Origin: Alcaligenaceae bacterium
GTDB taxonomy: Bacteria > Pseudomonadota > Gammaproteobacteria > Burkholderiales > Burkholderiaceae_B
Assembly: GCA_029265335.1 (NCBI GenBank)
Contig: JAJUJN010000007.1
Location: 1 to 18,653, forward strand
Direction: 5' to 3'
Length of the DNA stretch: 18,653 bases
Positions within the stretch are counted from its first letter, which is position 1. The number at the start of each line of letters is the position of its first letter. The notes under the pieces are model-generated. The model searched no databases. It was not told where the DNA came from and saw only the letters and a program-made list of their open reading frames with translations. The position numbers and the translations under genes were made by a program. Positions 1-6,829 of the stretch are shown here, in pieces.

Positions 1-26
1 CCCCAGGAATGAAACTTCCTTTTTGA
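1..26 (+). CDS. ybaB: YbaB/EbfC nucleoid-associated protein, 3' end only
   Basis: Only the last seven codons and the stop are in the window. Read from base 3 they give P-G-M-K-L-P-F followed by TGA at 24-26. YbaB/EbfC proteins, small DNA-binding dimers, typically end in a similar Gly-x-Lys-x-Pro-Phe tail, and ybaB commonly sits directly upstream of recR in the dnaX-ybaB-recR cluster. The recR start is 18 bases downstream, as expected for one operon. The call rests on this tail plus position, because the body of the gene lies outside the window. Confidence 0.72.
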
Positions 27-44
27 TGGCGGTTTTTCACGGTC

Positions 45-647
45 ATGCAAGATCCGCTCCAACCGCAGCCTCTGGCCGAGCTCGTGGCAGCCTTGCGCCG
101 ATTGCCGGGTGTGGGCGTAAAATCAGCCCGCCGCATGGCTTATCACCTGCTGCAGCACGACCGCCCGGGCGCCGAACGCCTGGGCCAGGCCCTGCAGCAA
201 GCCTTGAGCCAGCTGCGTCATTGCGAACGGTGCAACACCTTCACTGAAGAGCCAGTGTGCGCCCTGTGCACAAACCCGCGGCGCGACCCCAGTCAACTCT
301 GTGTGGTGGAGTCGCCCGCCGATCAGAACATGATCGAGGCCAGTCATACCTATCAAGGCCTGTACTACGTGCTCATGGGTCGCTTGGCGCCTTTGAGCGG
401 TGTGGGGCCCGATGAGCTGCACTTTGGCCCGCTGCTCGAACGAGCGGCCGACCCAGCGTTGCGTGAGGTGATTCTCGCCACCAGCTTCACGGCCGAAGGC
501 GACGTTACCGCTCACTACCTGGCCGAAGCGCTGCGCAGTCGCGGCCTGGTCGTTACCCGTCTCGCGCGAGGCGTGCCGGCGGGTGGCGAACTCGAATATG
601 TCGATGCCGGCACCATCGCCTGGGCGCTGGCCGAGCGTCGATCCTGA
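45..647 (+). CDS. recR: Recombination mediator protein RecR
   Basis: RecR works with RecO (and RecF) to load RecA onto SSB-coated single-stranded DNA in gap repair. The 200-residue product has the usual family length. It shows the N-terminal helix-hairpin-helix ([17 protein letters not shown], about residues 20-36), a C4 zinc finger (Cys60, Cys63, Cys72, Cys75) and a Toprim domain beginning at VVESPADQ (residues 87-94). The C-terminal part contains the conserved [11 protein letters not shown] and [12 protein letters not shown] segments. The ATG at 45 gives the conserved N-terminus; the Shine-Dalgarno sequence is weak, consistent with coupling to ybaB. All key residues are intact. Confidence 0.97.
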   Translation: MQDPLQPQPLAELVAALRRLPGVGVKSARRMAYHLLQHDRPGAERLGQALQQALSQLRHCERCNTFTEEPVCALCTNPRRDPSQLCVVESPADQNMIEASHTYQGLYYVLMGRLAPLSGVGPDELHFGPLLERAADPALREVILATSFTAEGDVTAHYLAEALRSRGLVVTRLARGVPAGGELEYVDAGTIAWALAERRS

Positions 648-670
648 TCTTCATTCTCGGAGTTACCAAC

Positions 671-1282
671 GTGTTTACCGGAATTGTTGCCGCCGTGGGG
701 CGCATCGAGCAGGTGGATCCGCTCGGCACCAGTGCCGACGCGGGTGTGCGGCTGCGTGTGCACGCCGGCGGGCTTGATCTTTCGGGCACCAGGTTGGGTG
801 ACTCCATCGCGCTGCAAGGCGCTTGCATGACAGTCACGCAGCTCGACGGCGACCATTTTGCGGTCGACGTGTCGCGCGAAAGTCTGCAGCTTACGGTGGG
901 TCTCGAACGCTCCGGTCCCGTCAACCTCGAGTTGGCGCTGCGCGTGGGTGATGCCCTGGGCGGCCATATGGTGTCTGGCCATATCGATGGTCGGGCGCAG
1001 GTCACCGAATTCACCCAGGTGGGTGAATCGCATCGCCTGGGGGTTCGAGTGCCCACTGAATTCGGCCAATACCTGGCCTACAAGGGGTCAATAGCCATCA
1101 ACGGTGTCAGTCTCACGGTCAACGAAGTGACCGACAACGACGCCGGCACCGAGATTGCTATCAATCTCATTCCGCATACCGTGGCCAATACCACACTGCA
1201 ACATCTGCAGACTGGCGACACGGTCAACTTCGAAGTGGACCTGATTGCCCGCTACGTGCAGCGCATGCTGGCTGCCCGGTAG
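671..1282 (+). CDS. ribE: Riboflavin synthase, alpha subunit
   Basis: Riboflavin synthase dismutates two 6,7-dimethyl-8-ribityllumazine molecules into riboflavin and a pyrimidinedione, the last step of vitamin B2 synthesis in the cytosol. The 203-residue product starts with the hallmark MFTGIV and consists of two tandem lumazine-binding repeats. Compare GDSIALQGACMTV (residues 43-55) with KGSIAINGVSLTV (138-150). The family motif GGHMVSGH lies at 97-104. The GTG at 671 is chosen because it gives the invariant N-terminus and has GGAG at 659-662, eight bases upstream. It follows recR by 23 bases, so co-transcription is likely. The gene is called ribE or ribC depending on species. No other rib gene is in the window. 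Confidence 0.96.
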   Translation: MFTGIVAAVGRIEQVDPLGTSADAGVRLRVHAGGLDLSGTRLGDSIALQGACMTVTQLDGDHFAVDVSRESLQLTVGLERSGPVNLELALRVGDALGGHMVSGHIDGRAQVTEFTQVGESHRLGVRVPTEFGQYLAYKGSIAINGVSLTVNEVTDNDAGTEIAINLIPHTVANTTLQHLQTGDTVNFEVDLIARYVQRMLAAR

Positions 1283-1334
1283 GGGAAAGATCATCCCGCC
1301 ACTGTCATTTTGACGATTCACCAAGGGGAAATGG

Positions 1335-2678
1335 GTGCAATACCAGAGTCTGGATCAATTTATCGCATATGTCCGCGACCGGAATCCGGGTCAGCCGGAA
1401 TTTCATCAGGCGGTACACGAAGTCATGTACAGCTTGTGGCCTTTCATCGAGGCCAACCCCCGCTACAAAGATGCCGGTTTGTTGGAAACGCTGGTTGAGC
1501 CGGATCGCATCATCCAGTTCCGGGTGCCGTGGGTAGACGATCAAGGCCGCACTCGGATCAATCGCGGCTATCGCGTGCAACACAGCTCCGCGATCGGTCC
1601 CTACAAAGGCGGCATGCGCTTTCATCCATCGGTCAATCTCTCGATTCTCAAGTTTCTGGCCTTTGAACAAACCTTCAAGAACGCCCTCACCACGCTTCCC
1701 CTCGGCGGCGGTAAAGGGGGCGCCGATTTCGACCCCAAGGGCAAATCCGAGGGCGAAATCCGCCGTTTCTGCCAATCGCTCGTCCTGGAGCTCTACAGAC
1801 ACGTAGGGCCCGACACCGATGTCCCTGCCGGGGACATCGGCGTCGGCAGTCGGGAAGTGGGCTACATGGCCGGCCAGTACAAGCGTGTCACGAACACCGC
1901 CGATAGTGTTTTCACCGGTAAAGGCCTCTCGTTCGGCGGCAGCCTAATCCGGCCCGAATCCACCGGCTACGGCCTGGTGTATTTCTGCGAAGAAATGCTC
2001 GAGAAGAACGGTATGTCGTTCGAGGGACAGCGGGTGGCGGTGTCGGGATCAGGCAACGTAGCTCAGTTCGCTATCGAAAAGCTCCTTTCTCTCGGTGCTC
2101 GTGTGCTCACCGTGTCCGATTCGCAGGGCGCTGTGGTAGATCCCAACGGCATCAACCCGGCCAAGCTTGCCCTCTTGTGCGAAATGCGCAATGTGCAGGG
2201 CCGCCCAGTCAAGGAGTTTGCCGAAGACCTCGGGCTCGAATACCTACCCGGCGCCAGGCCCTGGTCGGTGCCGGTCGATGTGGCCCTGCCCTGCGCCACT
2301 CAGAACGAGCTCGAAGAAGAAGACGCTCGTCAGTTGGTGGCCAACGGCGTGGTGTGCGTGGGCGAGGGCGCCAATATGCCCTGTTCGCACGAGGCCACCG
2401 AGGTGTTTCGCAAGGCCGGCGTGCTGTTTGCGCCGGGCAAGGCGAGCAATGCGGGCGGAGTGGCCACCTCGGGCTTCGAGATGTCGCAGAATGCGGCGCG
2501 CCTGTCGTGGACGCGAGAAGAAGTGGATGAGCGTCTACGCAACGTCATGCGTGCCATCCACGAATCGTGCGTGCAATATGGCAAACGCGACGACGGTAGC
2601 GTGGATTACGTGAATGGCGCCAACATCGCAGGTTTTGTGAAAGTGGCGGACGCCCTCCTGGGCCAAGGCTGGTGCTGA
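1335..2678 (+). CDS. gdhA: NADP-specific glutamate dehydrogenase
   Basis: The enzyme reductively aminates 2-oxoglutarate to glutamate, a main ammonium assimilation route. The product is 447 residues, the same length as the hexameric enterobacterial GdhA. The substrate-binding segment GPYKGGMRFHP has Lys91, and LPLGGGKGGADFDPKGKS carries Lys127. The Rossmann motif SGSGNVAQFAIEKLLSLGAR is followed by a short polar V-S-D-S segment, typical of NADP-preferring members. The C-terminal signatures LPCATQNEL, EGANMP and APGKASNAGGVATSG are all present. The GTG at 1335 has AAGGGGA just upstream. It lies 52 bases after ribE and 10 bases before trmL. No convincing separate promoter is visible in the 52-base gap. 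Confidence 0.96.
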   Translation: MQYQSLDQFIAYVRDRNPGQPEFHQAVHEVMYSLWPFIEANPRYKDAGLLETLVEPDRIIQFRVPWVDDQGRTRINRGYRVQHSSAIGPYKGGMRFHPSVNLSILKFLAFEQTFKNALTTLPLGGGKGGADFDPKGKSEGEIRRFCQSLVLELYRHVGPDTDVPAGDIGVGSREVGYMAGQYKRVTNTADSVFTGKGLSFGGSLIRPESTGYGLVYFCEEMLEKNGMSFEGQRVAVSGSGNVAQFAIEKLLSLGARVLTVSDSQGAVVDPNGINPAKLALLCEMRNVQGRPVKEFAEDLGLEYLPGARPWSVPVDVALPCATQNELEEEDARQLVANGVVCVGEGANMPCSHEATEVFRKAGVLFAPGKASNAGGVATSGFEMSQNAARLSWTREEVDERLRNVMRAIHESCVQYGKRDDGSVDYVNGANIAGFVKVADALLGQGWC

Positions 2679-2688
2679 GGTAGCGCCA

Positions 2689-3159
2689 GTGTTCCATATC
2701 GTATTGGTGGCGCCCGAGATTCCGCCGAACACAGGCAATGTGATACGGCTTGCGGCCAATACGGGGGCCCAGCTGCACCTGGTGCGGCCATTGGGTTTTG
2801 AGCTCGACGATCGGCGTTTGAGGCGCGCAGGGCTCGATTATCACGAATGGGCCAGCGTGCGGGTGCACGACACACTCGATCAGGCGCTGGCCGCCACTGG
2901 TAGCGCCTGGGCGCGAACATTCGCCCTCACCACACGAGGTTCGGTCGCTGTCCACGATACGGCCTTCGAGCCAGGTGATGTGCTGGTGTTTGGCAACGAA
3001 ACAGCCGGCTTGGCGCCGTCGATTCGTGAGCGGTTCCCGGTTGCGCAGCGGCTGCGGTTGCCCATGCGGCCGGGGCAGCGTAGTTTGAACTTGAGCAACG
3101 CGGTGGCCGTGGTGGTGTTTGAGGCCTGGCGCCAGCAAGGCTACGCGGGCGCGACCTGA
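2689..3159 (+). CDS. trmL: tRNA (cytidine/uridine-34 2'-O)-methyltransferase TrmL
   Basis: TrmL is a SpoU-class (SPOUT knot) methyltransferase that uses S-adenosylmethionine to 2'-O-methylate the wobble base of tRNA-Leu isoacceptors. The 156-residue product is a minimal SPOUT protein like E. coli TrmL (YibK). Motif 1 is IPPNTGNVIRLAANTG (residues 11-26), motif 2 is VFGNETAGL (100-108), and the knot motif 3 is RSLNLSNAVAVVVFEAW (131-147). The start is the GTG at 2689, ten bases after gdhA, suggesting co-transcription. The gene meets the zinc-ribbon gene tail to tail with six bases between the stop codons. In relatives trmL is often close to gpsA and secB, as here. Confidence 0.95.
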   Translation: MFHIVLVAPEIPPNTGNVIRLAANTGAQLHLVRPLGFELDDRRLRRAGLDYHEWASVRVHDTLDQALAATGSAWARTFALTTRGSVAVHDTAFEPGDVLVFGNETAGLAPSIRERFPVAQRLRLPMRPGQRSLNLSNAVAVVVFEAWRQQGYAGAT

Positions 3160-3170
3160 CGGCGTTCAGG
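3155..3170. other. Small inverted repeat holding both convergent stop codons
   Basis: CCTGA (3155-3159) and TCAGG (3166-3170) are perfect complements separated by six bases. The left arm contains the trmL stop on the plus strand and the right arm contains the zinc-ribbon stop on the minus strand. It could form a small hairpin at the 3' end of both transcripts. A five-base stem without a T tract is too weak to call an intrinsic terminator. Confidence 0.35.
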
Positions 3171-3384
3171 CACCGTTGCGATGAAGCGAAGGGTCGTTGC
3201 CAGACCCTCGAAAATTGTGATGGGCTTGCCTGACGGCCTGCTCGCCCGCGGTTTTGCCACACTCATGGCAACGGTACTGCGAGGAAATGAACAGCAGTCG
3301 TTGCCACCAGCGTCGCCGTCTCTTGAAAATGCCATAGCTGCCGCAGTGGGGGCAACGAGGCACGTTGGCATGACGGGTTGGCAT
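3166..3384 (-). CDS. Small zinc-ribbon protein of unknown function
   Basis: A 72-residue basic protein. The visible features are a four-cysteine zinc ribbon, CPHCGS near residues 11-16 and CHECGK near 39-44, flanking a strongly basic and aromatic stretch (KRRRRWWQRLLF). A hydrophilic tail of about 28 residues follows. There is no signal peptide or clear membrane segment. Short proteins with this CxxC-(Arg-rich)-YRCxxCG layout occur in proteobacteria, mostly as hypothetical zinc ribbons; I do not recognise a function. The start at 3384 is chosen because AAGGAG lies six bases upstream. An ATG at 3444 in the same frame has no ribosome site. It may bind nucleic acid, but that is only inference from charge and fold. 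Confidence 0.72.
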   Translation of the reverse strand: MPTRHANVPRCPHCGSYGIFKRRRRWWQRLLFISSQYRCHECGKTAGEQAVRQAHHNFRGSGNDPSLHRNGA

Positions 3385-3741
3385 GGAGACTCCTTGGATA
3401 CGAGAACCAGAGCGGTTGCTTCCCGCCCTTTGCCTGAGCACCATGTAGACAACACAGTGTGTGGGGCAATAGAGGGCTTTGTTTTATCATCCGACTTCTG
3501 ATACTAGAGGGTTTGGCATGCGTTGACAACCGAGCCCGTCGACTTCAACTGGCTCAGATCTCCCCTTCCAACGACACTTCGAGAGCAAGCGGCGAGCTTT
3601 TCAGACAATACGAGCCTCTGACGCATCGGGCGGCGCTTTCCGGGGCTCGTGGGAGATTCTTTGAGAGTAAAAGCTTGCCTGACCCAAAGCAGCTGGCCGC
3701 CAGCGAAAACTTCGCGCTGCAGGTAGACGTTCGCCGAGAAG
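3385..3741. other. 357-base intergenic stretch, no convincing gene
   Basis: This is the only gap above 300 bases. It separates gpsA from the zinc-ribbon gene, both on the minus strand. By eye it is more AT-rich than its surroundings and its codon usage does not look coding. It holds the likely promoter and roughly 110-base leader of the zinc-ribbon gene. The rest (about 3530-3741) shows no tRNA-like cloverleaf, terminator with T tract or repeat array that I can support. A minus-strand frame is open from 3770 down to 3507 but has no good upstream start. It may be noise or a decayed gene. Confidence 0.5.
3501..3529 (-). promoter_or_regulatory. Candidate sigma-70 promoter for the zinc-ribbon gene
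   Basis: Read on the minus strand, TTGTCA (3524-3529; 5 of 6 match to the -35 consensus) is followed after exactly 17 bases by TAGTAT (3501-3506; 4 of 6 match to the -10 consensus). Transcription would start near 3494 and give a leader of about 110 bases before the ATG at 3384. The spacing is ideal but the -10 is only fair, and no expression evidence is available. Confidence 0.4.
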
Positions 3742-4791
3742 TCAGGATTCGTGGCGCGGGTCTCGCCGTATCAGCGATTCCACCGCGGCCGCCGGGGCGA
3801 CACCGTTGAACAATACGGCGCAGACGGCCTCGGTGATGGGCATGTCGACATTGAGCTGCTGCGCCAGAGCGCGCACGGCGCGCGCGCAGCGCACACCTTC
3901 GGCGACCTGATTCATGCTGGCCTCGATCTGCGCAAGGCTTTGACCCTCGCCCAGGGCAAGGCCCACGCGGCGGTTGCGGGATTGATCGCCGGTGGCGGTA
4001 AGCACGAGATCGCCCAGGCCAGTGAGCCCGGCAAAGGTTTCCACTTTGGCGCCCAAGGCGAGGCCCAGGCGGCTGATTTCGGCCAGGCCTCGCGTGATCA
4101 GCGCAGCTCGGGCATTGTGGCCCAGGCCGAGGGCGTCGGAAACACCGCAGGCGATCGCCATGATGTTCTTGACCGCTCCCCCGGTTTCGACACCGACCAC
4201 ATCGGTGCTGCCATAGATGCGGGCGTGCACGCCGTGCAATGCGCGGGTGACGCGGTCGCGGACATCGTCGTGGCTGCTGGCTATGGTGAGGGCCACGGGC
4301 AGGCCAAGCGCCACCTCGCGGGCGAACGAGGGGCCCGACAACACACCCAGCGGCTGGTGGGGAACTCCAGCGGTTGCGGCGGCGCGCAGCGCCACCTGGT
4401 GCGGCAGTTCGCCGGTTTCTGCGTCGAAGCCCTTGCAGGTGTACACCACAGGAATGTCACTGCGCCCGCGCGCCTGCAGCGCTTGGGTGGCGTGACGCAC
4501 CGCCTCGCCCAGGCCGGCAACGGGTACACCGAGAATCACCACGCTCTCGGGTGCAGCGCAAGCGTGCGCAACGGCGGCCGAAAGCTCGGGGCTGATGGCC
4601 AGGTCTGCCGGGAGCTGGATGTCGGTGAGGTAGCGCGGGTTGTGTCGATGACGCTGCATGGCCTCGGCCTGCTTCGCGTCGCGCGCCCACAGAAGGGTTG
4701 GCGCGACCGAGCTGGCGAGGGTTGCCAGCGCCGTACCCCAGCTTCCTGCGCCGAGCACGGCGACATGGACGCGGGCAGGCGGGCCGTTCAT
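3742..4791 (-). CDS. gpsA: NAD(P)-dependent glycerol-3-phosphate dehydrogenase
   Basis: GpsA reduces dihydroxyacetone phosphate to sn-glycerol-3-phosphate, the backbone for phospholipid synthesis. The 349-residue protein has the N-terminal Rossmann motif GAGSWGTA (residues 14-21), the conserved NPRYL segment (51-55), TCKGF with Lys120, LSGPSFA (151-157) and GGAVKNIMAIACGVSDAL with the catalytic Lys208. FAGLTGLGDL and the NRRVG segment follow in the C-terminal domain. The ATG at 4791 gives a normal N-terminus. No strong Shine-Dalgarno is seen, but secB ends 16 bases upstream, so translational coupling is likely. The secB-gpsA order is the same as in E. coli. No clear terminator follows the gene. 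Confidence 0.97.
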   Translation of the reverse strand: MNGPPARVHVAVLGAGSWGTALATLASSVAPTLLWARDAKQAEAMQRHRHNPRYLTDIQLPADLAISPELSAAVAHACAAPESVVILGVPVAGLGEAVRHATQALQARGRSDIPVVYTCKGFDAETGELPHQVALRAAATAGVPHQPLGVLSGPSFAREVALGLPVALTIASSHDDVRDRVTRALHGVHARIYGSTDVVGVETGGAVKNIMAIACGVSDALGLGHNARAALITRGLAEISRLGLALGAKVETFAGLTGLGDLVLTATGDQSRNRRVGLALGEGQSLAQIEASMNQVAEGVRCARAVRALAQQLNVDMPITEAVCAVLFNGVAPAAAVESLIRRDPRHES

Positions 4792-4807
4792 GGCAAGCGC
4801 CAGGAGC

Positions 4808-5401
4808 TTAGCGCGCGCCGGGAGGCACGATCAGGCCGCTGTCTTCAGCTCCCTGATTTTGCTGGCCCTGGCCATTCTGACCGGCTGCCGCGCCGCCTTG
4901 TTGTTGCTGCTGTTGTGCACGGTGCTCGGCCAGGCGCTGTTCGTACATGGCCTGGAAGTTCACCTCGCTGAGGTGCAGGGGCGGCAGCGACGTGCGGGTG
5001 ATGGCGTCGGCGATGTTGGCCCGCAGATAGGGATAGAGCATATTGGGGCACACGATTCCCAGCAGGGGATCGAGCTGCTCCATGGGCACGTTGGAGATTT
5101 CGAAGATGCCGGCCTGCTTGCCCTCCACCAGATACAGCACCTGCTCCTTCACTTTAGTGGTAACGGTAGCAGTAACCGTGGTTTCGTACAGAGTTTCGGA
5201 CAAACGCTGTACGCCGATATTGAGCTGAACGTCGACCTGGGGCTGCTCGGTTTCGAGGAAGACCCGAGGAGCATTGGGCAGCTCAACCGAAAGGTCTTTG
5301 AGATAAACGCGTTGCAGCGCGAAAACGGGACGTTTGGCATCTTGCCCTTCGGCAGTGTTGCCGGCGGCGCCGGCCTGAGCTTGGGTGTTCTGTTCGGACA
5401 T
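4808..5401 (-). CDS. secB: Protein-export chaperone SecB
   Basis: SecB is a tetrameric cytosolic chaperone that keeps precursors unfolded and hands them to SecA. The 197-residue product contains the core from about residue 26: [19 protein letters not shown], a beta-rich segment with [11 protein letters not shown], then [16 protein letters not shown] and [15 protein letters not shown]. Family members are usually about 150-170 residues. The extra length is an Ala/Gln-rich N-terminal lead of about 20 residues and a C-terminal tail with six consecutive Gln (163-168) and Gly/Gln repeats. The frame stays open far upstream of the gene, but the ATG at 5401, preceded by GAGAA, begins a typical SecB N-terminus. 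It lies 74 bases after the rhodanese gene and 16 before gpsA. Confidence 0.96.
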   Translation of the reverse strand: MSEQNTQAQAGAAGNTAEGQDAKRPVFALQRVYLKDLSVELPNAPRVFLETEQPQVDVQLNIGVQRLSETLYETTVTATVTTKVKEQVLYLVEGKQAGIFEISNVPMEQLDPLLGIVCPNMLYPYLRANIADAITRTSLPPLHLSEVNFQAMYEQRLAEHRAQQQQQQGGAAAGQNGQGQQNQGAEDSGLIVPPGAR

Positions 5402-5443
5402 GGAATTCTCGAATGTGGCGGCCGCAGCCGCCGGTGGCAACGG

Positions 5444-5462
5444 CCCGGGCGCCAGGCCCGGG
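5444..5462. other. GC-rich inverted repeat between the rhodanese gene and secB
   Basis: CCCGGGC (5444-5450) and GCCCGGG (5456-5462) are perfect complements around a five-base loop, in the 74-base spacer between the rhodanese gene and secB. All pairs are G:C, so it should be stable in the minus-strand transcript. No T tract follows in either direction. It is therefore more likely a processing or stability element, or a scar, than an intrinsic terminator. Confidence 0.4.
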
Positions 5463-5475
5463 GGCGAGTGGTGGG

Positions 5476-5880
5476 CTAGCGCGACGACAAGGGCAGGCTG
5501 GCAGCTGTCCAGGCCTTGAGACCCTCGCGCAGGGCCACGACTTGCGTGAACCCTTTGGCTTCGAGCTGGGCGACAGCGCGCCCCGATACACGGCCGTCGG
5601 CGCACACCACGATGAGCGGTTTGTTCTTGGGCAGACTCTGGGCGCGGGCATCGATCTGCTCGAGCGGCAGGTTGCGCGCCTGGGGAATATGGCCCTTGGC
5701 GAATTCGTCGGCGTTGCGGATATCCACAAAGACGCCGTGTTCGCGGTTGACCAGGCGCGTGGCTTCGGCGATATCCACACCTTTCACGCCGCGGGTGCGG
5801 TTGAGGGCTGGCCAGGCCAGCATGGCGCCCGAAATGAGCGCAATGAGTACGATGAAGATGTTGTCGAGTATGAAGCTCAC
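5476..5880 (-). CDS. Membrane-anchored rhodanese-like sulfurtransferase (YibN-like)
   Basis: A 134-residue protein with one N-terminal membrane segment (about residues 3-24, [19 protein letters not shown]) followed by a single rhodanese domain. The domain contains [16 protein letters not shown], a rhodanese signature, and the active-site loop [10 protein letters not shown] with Cys93 as the likely persulfide-forming residue. It resembles E. coli YibN in position and layout, although the sulfur acceptor is not known. I prefer the GTG at 5880 because AGGA lies seven bases upstream and the product begins directly with the anchor. A TTG at 5907 would add nine residues. It is the first gene of the rhodanese-secB-gpsA operon. 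A glutaredoxin gene often found next is absent. Confidence 0.88.
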   Translation of the reverse strand: MSFILDNIFIVLIALISGAMLAWPALNRTRGVKGVDIAEATRLVNREHGVFVDIRNADEFAKGHIPQARNLPLEQIDARAQSLPKNKPLIVVCADGRVSGRAVAQLEAKGFTQVVALREGLKAWTAASLPLSSR

Positions 5881-5920
5881 GCGAGGGTCCTGATACGAGG
5901 CAAGCAAAGTGCAATCAACA

Positions 5921-5926
5921 ATTATA
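5921..5926 (-). promoter_or_regulatory. -10 box for the rhodanese-secB-gpsA operon
   Basis: On the minus strand this is a perfect TATAAT hexamer in the divergent gap between the rhodanese gene and gpmA. Transcription would begin near 5914, giving a leader of about 34 bases before the GTG at 5880. No good -35 hexamer lies 16-18 bases upstream, so it may need an activator or rely on the -10 box. No equally clear promoter is visible for gpmA on the other strand. Confidence 0.5.
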
Positions 5927-6030
5927 GAATGTTGTGTCGCTTCGCGTGGCAGTGGGTAGGGGCAGGCATCATCCGTCGCCTACCTGGTGGGTCGCCGCAT
6001 TCCATCTTCAATTCTCGTTTTATCCGGATC

Positions 6031-6777
6031 ATGTACAAACTCGTCCTCATGCGTCATGGCGAAAGCCAGTGGAATCTCGAAAACCGTTTCACCGGCTGGA
6101 CCGACGTCGATCTCACCGATACCGGTCGCGAACAGGCACGAGAAGCGGGCCGTCTGCTCAAAAAAGAAGGTTACGATTTCGACCTCGCCTACACCTCGTT
6201 GCTCAAGCGGGCCATCCGCACGCTCTGGATCACCCTCGACGAGCTCGATCGCATGTACGTGCCCGTCAACCCCAGCTGGCGGCTGAACGAACGTCACTAT
6301 GGTTCGTTGCAAGGCCTCAACAAGGCCGAAACGGCCGCCAAGTACGGCGACGAACAAGTGCTTACCTGGCGCCGGGCCTACGACGTGCCGCCACCGGCGG
6401 TCGAACTCGACGACGAGCGCCATCCCCGGCACGACGCACGTTACGCCTCGCTCGATCCCAACCTGCTGCCGGCCAGCGAGTGCCTGGCCGACACCGTTGA
6501 GCGGGTGGTGCCCTACTGGACGCAAACCATCGCCCCGTCCATTCGTTCCGGCCAACGGGTGCTGATCGTGGCGCACGGCAACAGCTTGCGTGCGCTCATT
6601 CGGCACCTCGACCAAGTTTCCGAGGCCGATATCGTCAATCTGAATCTCCCCACCGGCCAACCATTGGTGTACGAACTCGATGCCGAGCTGCAACCCATAC
6701 GCCATTACTACCTGGGCGACCCCGACGAAATCGCGGCCGCCGAAGCAGCAGTGGCAGCACAGGGCAAGGCGCGCTGA
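6031..6777 (+). CDS. gpmA: 2,3-bisphosphoglycerate-dependent phosphoglycerate mutase
   Basis: The glycolytic enzyme interconverts 3- and 2-phosphoglycerate through a phosphohistidine intermediate. The 248-residue product fits the dPGM family. [10 protein letters not shown] carries the phosphorylated His9, and Arg60, the [15 protein letters not shown] segment (86-100, Glu87) and [10 protein letters not shown] with His182 complete the active site. It ends in the typical GDPDEIA...QGKAR tail. The ATG at 6031 begins at the conserved N-terminus; the frame is open further upstream, but that part has no family resemblance. The Shine-Dalgarno is weak (GGA close to the start). It diverges from the rhodanese operon and leads the gpmA-envC-ctpA-moeB series. 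Confidence 0.97.
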   Translation: MYKLVLMRHGESQWNLENRFTGWTDVDLTDTGREQAREAGRLLKKEGYDFDLAYTSLLKRAIRTLWITLDELDRMYVPVNPSWRLNERHYGSLQGLNKAETAAKYGDEQVLTWRRAYDVPPPAVELDDERHPRHDARYASLDPNLLPASECLADTVERVVPYWTQTIAPSIRSGQRVLIVAHGNSLRALIRHLDQVSEADIVNLNLPTGQPLVYELDAELQPIRHYYLGDPDEIAAAEAAVAAQGKAR

Positions 6778-6829
6778 GTTTGCTCAGCGCGATTGCTCAA
6801 CGCGAAGCCATACCGGTTTGCGCAGCGCG
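6770..6829 (+). other. Hairpin and direct repeat at the gpmA/envC junction
   Basis: CGCGCTGAG (6770-6778, including the gpmA stop) pairs perfectly over nine bases with CTCAGCGCG (6783-6791) across a TTTG loop. A near copy of the loop plus 3' arm, TTTGCGCAGCGCG, recurs at 6817-6829 and contains the proposed TTG start of envC. It matches the first copy (6779-6791) at 12 of 13 bases. Overlapping it is the palindrome CAGCGCGCTG (6823-6832). There is no T tract, so this is not a standard terminator. The 5' arm could pair alternatively with either copy. Confidence 0.5.

Noticed and set aside
1310..1315. TTGACG as a -35 box for gdhA
   Set aside because: A matching -10 would fall inside the coding sequence and no TATAAT-like hexamer is at the right distance.
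3523..3528. Perfect TTGACA on the plus strand in the intergenic gap
   Set aside because: No -10-like hexamer lies 16-18 bases downstream and no plus-strand gene follows. The opposite-strand TTGTCA/TAGTAT pair is a better reading.
3459..3809. Plus-strand open frame of 116 codons in the gap
   Set aside because: It has no ribosome site and no recognisable motif, and it runs antisense into gpsA.
3751..4971. Long plus-strand open frame (406 codons) opposite gpsA
   Set aside because: It lies antisense to the unmistakable gpsA. GC-rich genes with strong third-position bias commonly create such shadows, and the translation shows no family motif.
5402..5914. Possible N-terminal extension of SecB by about 170 residues
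   Set aside because: The frame is open upstream, but it runs through the rhodanese gene in another frame, and the SecB family starts at the ATG at 5401 with a ribosome site.
5413..6030. Possible N-terminal extension of GpmA
   Set aside because: The open frame crosses the rhodanese gene antisense and the divergent promoter region. The conserved enzyme begins at 6031.
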